Shown here one piece after another: positions 5,537-7,917 of a DNA stretch of 7,917 bases. Under the pieces are notes generated by a model. It saw nothing but the letters and a program-made list of their open reading frames with translations, had not been told where the DNA came from and searched no databases. The translations under genes were made by a program, and so were the position numbers. This DNA comes from Sphingomonadaceae bacterium (GTDB lineage Bacteria; Pseudomonadota; Alphaproteobacteria; Sphingomonadales; Sphingomonadaceae). The stretch covers positions 1 to 7,917 of the forward strand of contig JACFNY010000082.1 of the NCBI GenBank assembly GCA_019454625.1. Direction: 5' to 3'. Numbering within the stretch: position 1 is the stretch's first letter; every line of letters begins with the position of its first letter.

Positions 5537-6397
5537 ATGAAGCGGACCCTGCTGCCCCTGAATGCCCTGCGCGTCTTCGACGCGGCGGCACGGCACCTGT
5601 CGTTCACCAAGGCGGCGGACGAGCTTGCGGTGACGCCCGCCGCCGTGGGCCAGCAGATCCGGACGCTGGAGGACGTGCTCGGCACCGTGCTGTTCCGGCG
5701 CATGACGCGGAACCTCGAACTCACCGACGAGGCGGTGCGCAGCCTGCCTGCGCTGCGCGAAGGCTTCGCGAAACTGGAGGAAGCCGTCGCGATCATGCAG
5801 GCCGGGCAGGGCGAGGAACGCCTGACCATCGCCGCGCCGCGCGACTTCATCGGCAAGTGGCTGGCGCCGCGGCTCGGCCTCATCAAGGCGTCGACGCCTG
5901 CGCGGCAGGTGACGATCCTCCCCTCGGACGGGCCGGTCGATTTCAACGCCGCCAATCTCGACGCGGCGGTCTTCTTCGGCGCGATGCCCGCCGAGGAGGA
6001 ACTGAGCGGCAAGCTGATCGCGCCGGGTACGGTCGCGCTGGTGGCGGCGCCGGAGATCTCCGCGAACGTGAAGATCGTCTCGGAAGTCGCCGCGCAGCCG
6101 CTCATCGAGCACCCGTCCGCGGACTGGCGCGGCTGGTTCGAGGCGCACGGCCTCCACATGGCCGACCGTAACGCCAGCCTCGGCGTCGCCGACGCCGGGC
6201 TCGCCATCGACAGCGCGGTTTCCGGCTACGGCATCGCGCGCGTGCCGCTGGTGCTGGCCGAGGCCGACATCGCCGCCGGGCGGCTCGCCGTCGTCATGGA
6301 GCCGAAGCCTTCCGACGAGGCCTACTGGCTGATCGCCCCGAGCGCGCAGTGGCGGCAGAAGAAGGTGCGCGATCTGGTGGCGGCGCTTTCCGACTAA
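5537..6397 (+). CDS. LysR-family transcriptional regulator, GcvA-like
   Basis: A 286-residue LysR-type DNA-binding regulator. The N-terminal winged helix-turn-helix covers about residues 5-65: LNALRVFDAAARHLSF, then TKAADELAVTPAAVGQQIRTLE, then LFRRMTRNLELTD. The LNALRVFDAAARHLSF and TPAAVGQQI wording is typical of the GcvA (glycine cleavage activator) subgroup. The effector-binding domain follows (about 90-285) with FIGKWLAPRLGLI, DAAVFFGAM and a late VSGYGIARVPLVLAE. The effector and targets cannot be read from sequence. The divergent neighbour is the candidate sRNA/queC side, so it may control itself or that region, but no clear T-N11-A operator stands out. It ends by overlapping the parE stop tail to tail. 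ATG 5537 gives a normal N-terminus although no ribosome site is visible. Confidence 0.9.
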   Translation: MKRTLLPLNALRVFDAAARHLSFTKAADELAVTPAAVGQQIRTLEDVLGTVLFRRMTRNLELTDEAVRSLPALREGFAKLEEAVAIMQAGQGEERLTIAAPRDFIGKWLAPRLGLIKASTPARQVTILPSDGPVDFNAANLDAAVFFGAMPAEEELSGKLIAPGTVALVAAPEISANVKIVSEVAAQPLIEHPSADWRGWFEAHGLHMADRNASLGVADAGLAIDSAVSGYGIARVPLVLAEADIAAGRLAVVMEPKPSDEAYWLIAPSAQWRQKKVRDLVAALSD

Positions 6398-7917
6398 ACG
6401 TCGATCGCGTCTTCGGAAACGCTGGCGGCGCGTTCCTGAATGAAGTTGAAGCGGTGCTCCGGGTTGCGGCCCATCAGGCGGTCGACGAGATCGACCACGG
6501 GCGCGCGCTCCTCGTAGGTGTCGGGCAGCGTCACGCGGATCAGCGTGCGCTTTTCGGGGTCCATCGTGGTCTCGCGGAGCTGCATGGGCGACATCTCGCC
6601 GAGGCCCTTGAAGCGGCCGATCTCCACCTTGCCGCGCCCGGCGAAGTCGCCCGCGAGGAGTTCGTCCTTGTGCGCGTCGTCGCGCGCGTAGGCGACCTTG
6701 CCGCCCTGCGACAGGCGGTAGAGCGGCGGCTGCGCGAGGTAGAGGTGGCCGTTCTTCACGAGGCCCGCCATCTCCTGGAAGAAGAAGGTCATCAGCAGCG
6801 TTGCGATGTGGGCGCCGTCGACGTCGGCGTCGGTCATGATGACGACGCGGTCGTAGCGCAGCGCATCGGGATCGAAGCGGTCGCGCGTGCCGCAGCCGAG
6901 CGCCTGGATGAGATCGGCGATCTCCTGGTTGGCGCCGATCTTCTGGCTGTTCGCCGAGGCGACGTTCAGGATCTTGCCGCGGATGGGCAGGATCGCCTGC
7001 GTCTTGCGGTCGCGCGCCTGCTTGGCCGAGCCGCCCGCCGAATCGCCCTCGACGATGAAAAGCTCGGTGCCCTCGGGCGCATCCGCCGCGCAGTCGGTGA
7101 GCTTGCCGGGCAGGCGCAGGCGGCGCGCGCTCGTCGCGGTCTTGCGCTTGATCTCCTTCTCGGCGCGGCGCTTCAGCCGCTCGTCCATGCGTTCGAGCGC
7201 GAAGCCGAGGAGCGCGCGGCCGCGCTCCATGTTGTCGGCGAGGAAGTGGTCGAAATGGTCCTTGACCGCGGCTTCCACGAACTTCGCGGCCTCCGGGCTC
7301 GTCAGCCGGTCCTTGGTCTGGCTCTGGAACTGCGGTTCGCGGATGAACACGGAGAGCATGATCTCCGCGCCCGAAAGCACGTCCTCGGCGGTGAGGCCTT
7401 CGCCCTTCTTCTGCCCGACGAGGCCCGCGAAGGCGCGGATGCCCTTGACGAGCGCGGTGCGCAGGCCCGCCTCGTGCGTGCCGCCCGCGGGCGTCGGGAT
7501 GGTGTTGCAATAGTAGCTCGCCGAGCCTTCCCCGTAGAGCGGCCACGCGACGGCCCATTCGGCGGACCCTTGCGAATCCGGGAACTCGGCGCGCCCGGAG
7601 AAGAACTCGTTGGTCGCGCAGTCGCGGTCGCCGAGCTGTTCGGCGAGGTGGTCGGCAAGGCCGCCGGGGAACTGGAACACCGCGGCCGCGGGCGTGTCGT
7701 CGCTGATGAGTTCGGGATCGCACGACCAGCGGATCTCGACGCCGCCGAACAGATAGGCCTTCGAGCGCGCGAGCCGGTAGAGGCGGGCAGGGCGGAACGT
7801 CGCCTTGTCGCCAAAGATTTCCGGGTCCGGGTGGAACGCGACGGTGGTGCCGCGCCGGTTCGGCGCCGCGCCGACCTTCTCCAGTTTCGAGGTGGTGTGG
7901 CCGCGCGAATAGCGCTG
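6394..7917 (-). CDS. parE: DNA topoisomerase IV subunit B (partial, N-terminus off right edge)
   Basis: ParE is the ATPase subunit of topoisomerase IV, which with ParC decatenates replicated chromosomes. 507 codons are visible; about 150 N-terminal residues with most of the GHKL ATP site lie beyond the window. The fragment opens in the transducer region (RRGTTVAFHPDPEIFG, then SKAYLFGGVEIRW). It has the QTK ATP-contact loop (QTKDRL, fragment 200-205), then the TOPRIM domain with EGDSAGGSAKQ (290-300), LPIRGKILN and the metal-binding TDADVDGAHI (362-371). It ends FKGLGEMSPMQLRETTMDP and DLVDRLMGRNPEHRFNFIQ. CGTRDRFDPDALRYDRV and the MGRNPEHRFNFIQ tail favour ParE over GyrB, which is larger with an insert in TOPRIM. 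The frame is open from base 7917, so the GTG at 7680 is not the start. Its TAG (6396-6394) overlaps the lysR TAA. Confidence 0.93.
   Translation of the reverse strand, partial: QRYSRGHTTSKLEKVGAAPNRRGTTVAFHPDPEIFGDKATFRPARLYRLARSKAYLFGGVEIRWSCDPELISDDTPAAAVFQFPGGLADHLAEQLGDRDCATNEFFSGRAEFPDSQGSAEWAVAWPLYGEGSASYYCNTIPTPAGGTHEAGLRTALVKGIRAFAGLVGQKKGEGLTAEDVLSGAEIMLSVFIREPQFQSQTKDRLTSPEAAKFVEAAVKDHFDHFLADNMERGRALLGFALERMDERLKRRAEKEIKRKTATSARRLRLPGKLTDCAADAPEGTELFIVEGDSAGGSAKQARDRKTQAILPIRGKILNVASANSQKIGANQEIADLIQALGCGTRDRFDPDALRYDRVVIMTDADVDGAHIATLLMTFFFQEMAGLVKNGHLYLAQPPLYRLSQGGKVAYARDDAHKDELLAGDFAGRGKVEIGRFKGLGEMSPMQLRETTMDPEKRTLIRVTLPDTYEERAPVVDLVDRLMGRNPEHRFNFIQERAASVSEDAIDV

Noticed and set aside
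5480..7723. 747-codon minus-strand open frame spanning parE and the LysR gene
   Set aside because: The product is Arg/His/Gly/Pro-rich, out of frame with parE and crosses two real genes; a GC-bias artefact.

Overview
The window is about 7.9 kb of GC-rich, densely packed chromosome carrying housekeeping genes. Strong third-position G/C bias and the protein variants point to an alphaproteobacterium, most likely a sphingomonad. The supporting variants are RF2 with an SPY tripeptide, a QueF ending in GVAPYRGRG, and a PBP1A-like tail ending in GGIY next to prfB. This placement is inferred from remembered family features, not from a search. I see no mobile element, CRISPR array, tRNA, rRNA or phage gene.

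Layout, left to right: (1) the 3' end of a probable class A penicillin-binding protein, PBP1A (+). (2) prfB (+), encoding release factor 2, whose reading frame is interrupted by an in-frame TGA at the classic programmed +1 frameshift site. (3) A minus-strand pair read right to left: sseA (3-mercaptopyruvate sulfurtransferase), then metC (cystathionine beta-lyase). They overlap by 4 bp, and metC carries a one-base frameshift. (4) A queuosine-precursor cluster: queF (+) converging on the minus-strand pair queC-queE. Together these encode CDG synthase, preQ0 synthase and preQ0 reductase; queD and folE are not in view. (5) A 250-bp gap holding a strong minus-strand intrinsic terminator, preceded by two small hairpins around a CCUCCCC linker. 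I interpret this as a candidate small RNA. (6) A LysR-family (GcvA-like) regulator (+). (7) The C-terminal three quarters of parE (-), topoisomerase IV subunit B, running off the right edge.

The window shows a repeated packing style. Genes that meet tail to tail (prfB/metC, queF/queE, lysR/parE) have stop codons that overlap or lie 6 bp apart. Co-directional neighbours on the minus strand are coupled by GTGA or ATGA overlaps. Functionally there are two themes: sulfur amino acid metabolism (sseA-metC) and tRNA queuosine biosynthesis (queC-queE/queF).

I do not find a convincing undescribed multi-gene system. The items most worth a second look are the candidate anti-Shine-Dalgarno small RNA between queC and the LysR gene, the frameshift in metC, the prfB recoding site, and the palindrome over the -35 of the proposed sseA promoter.
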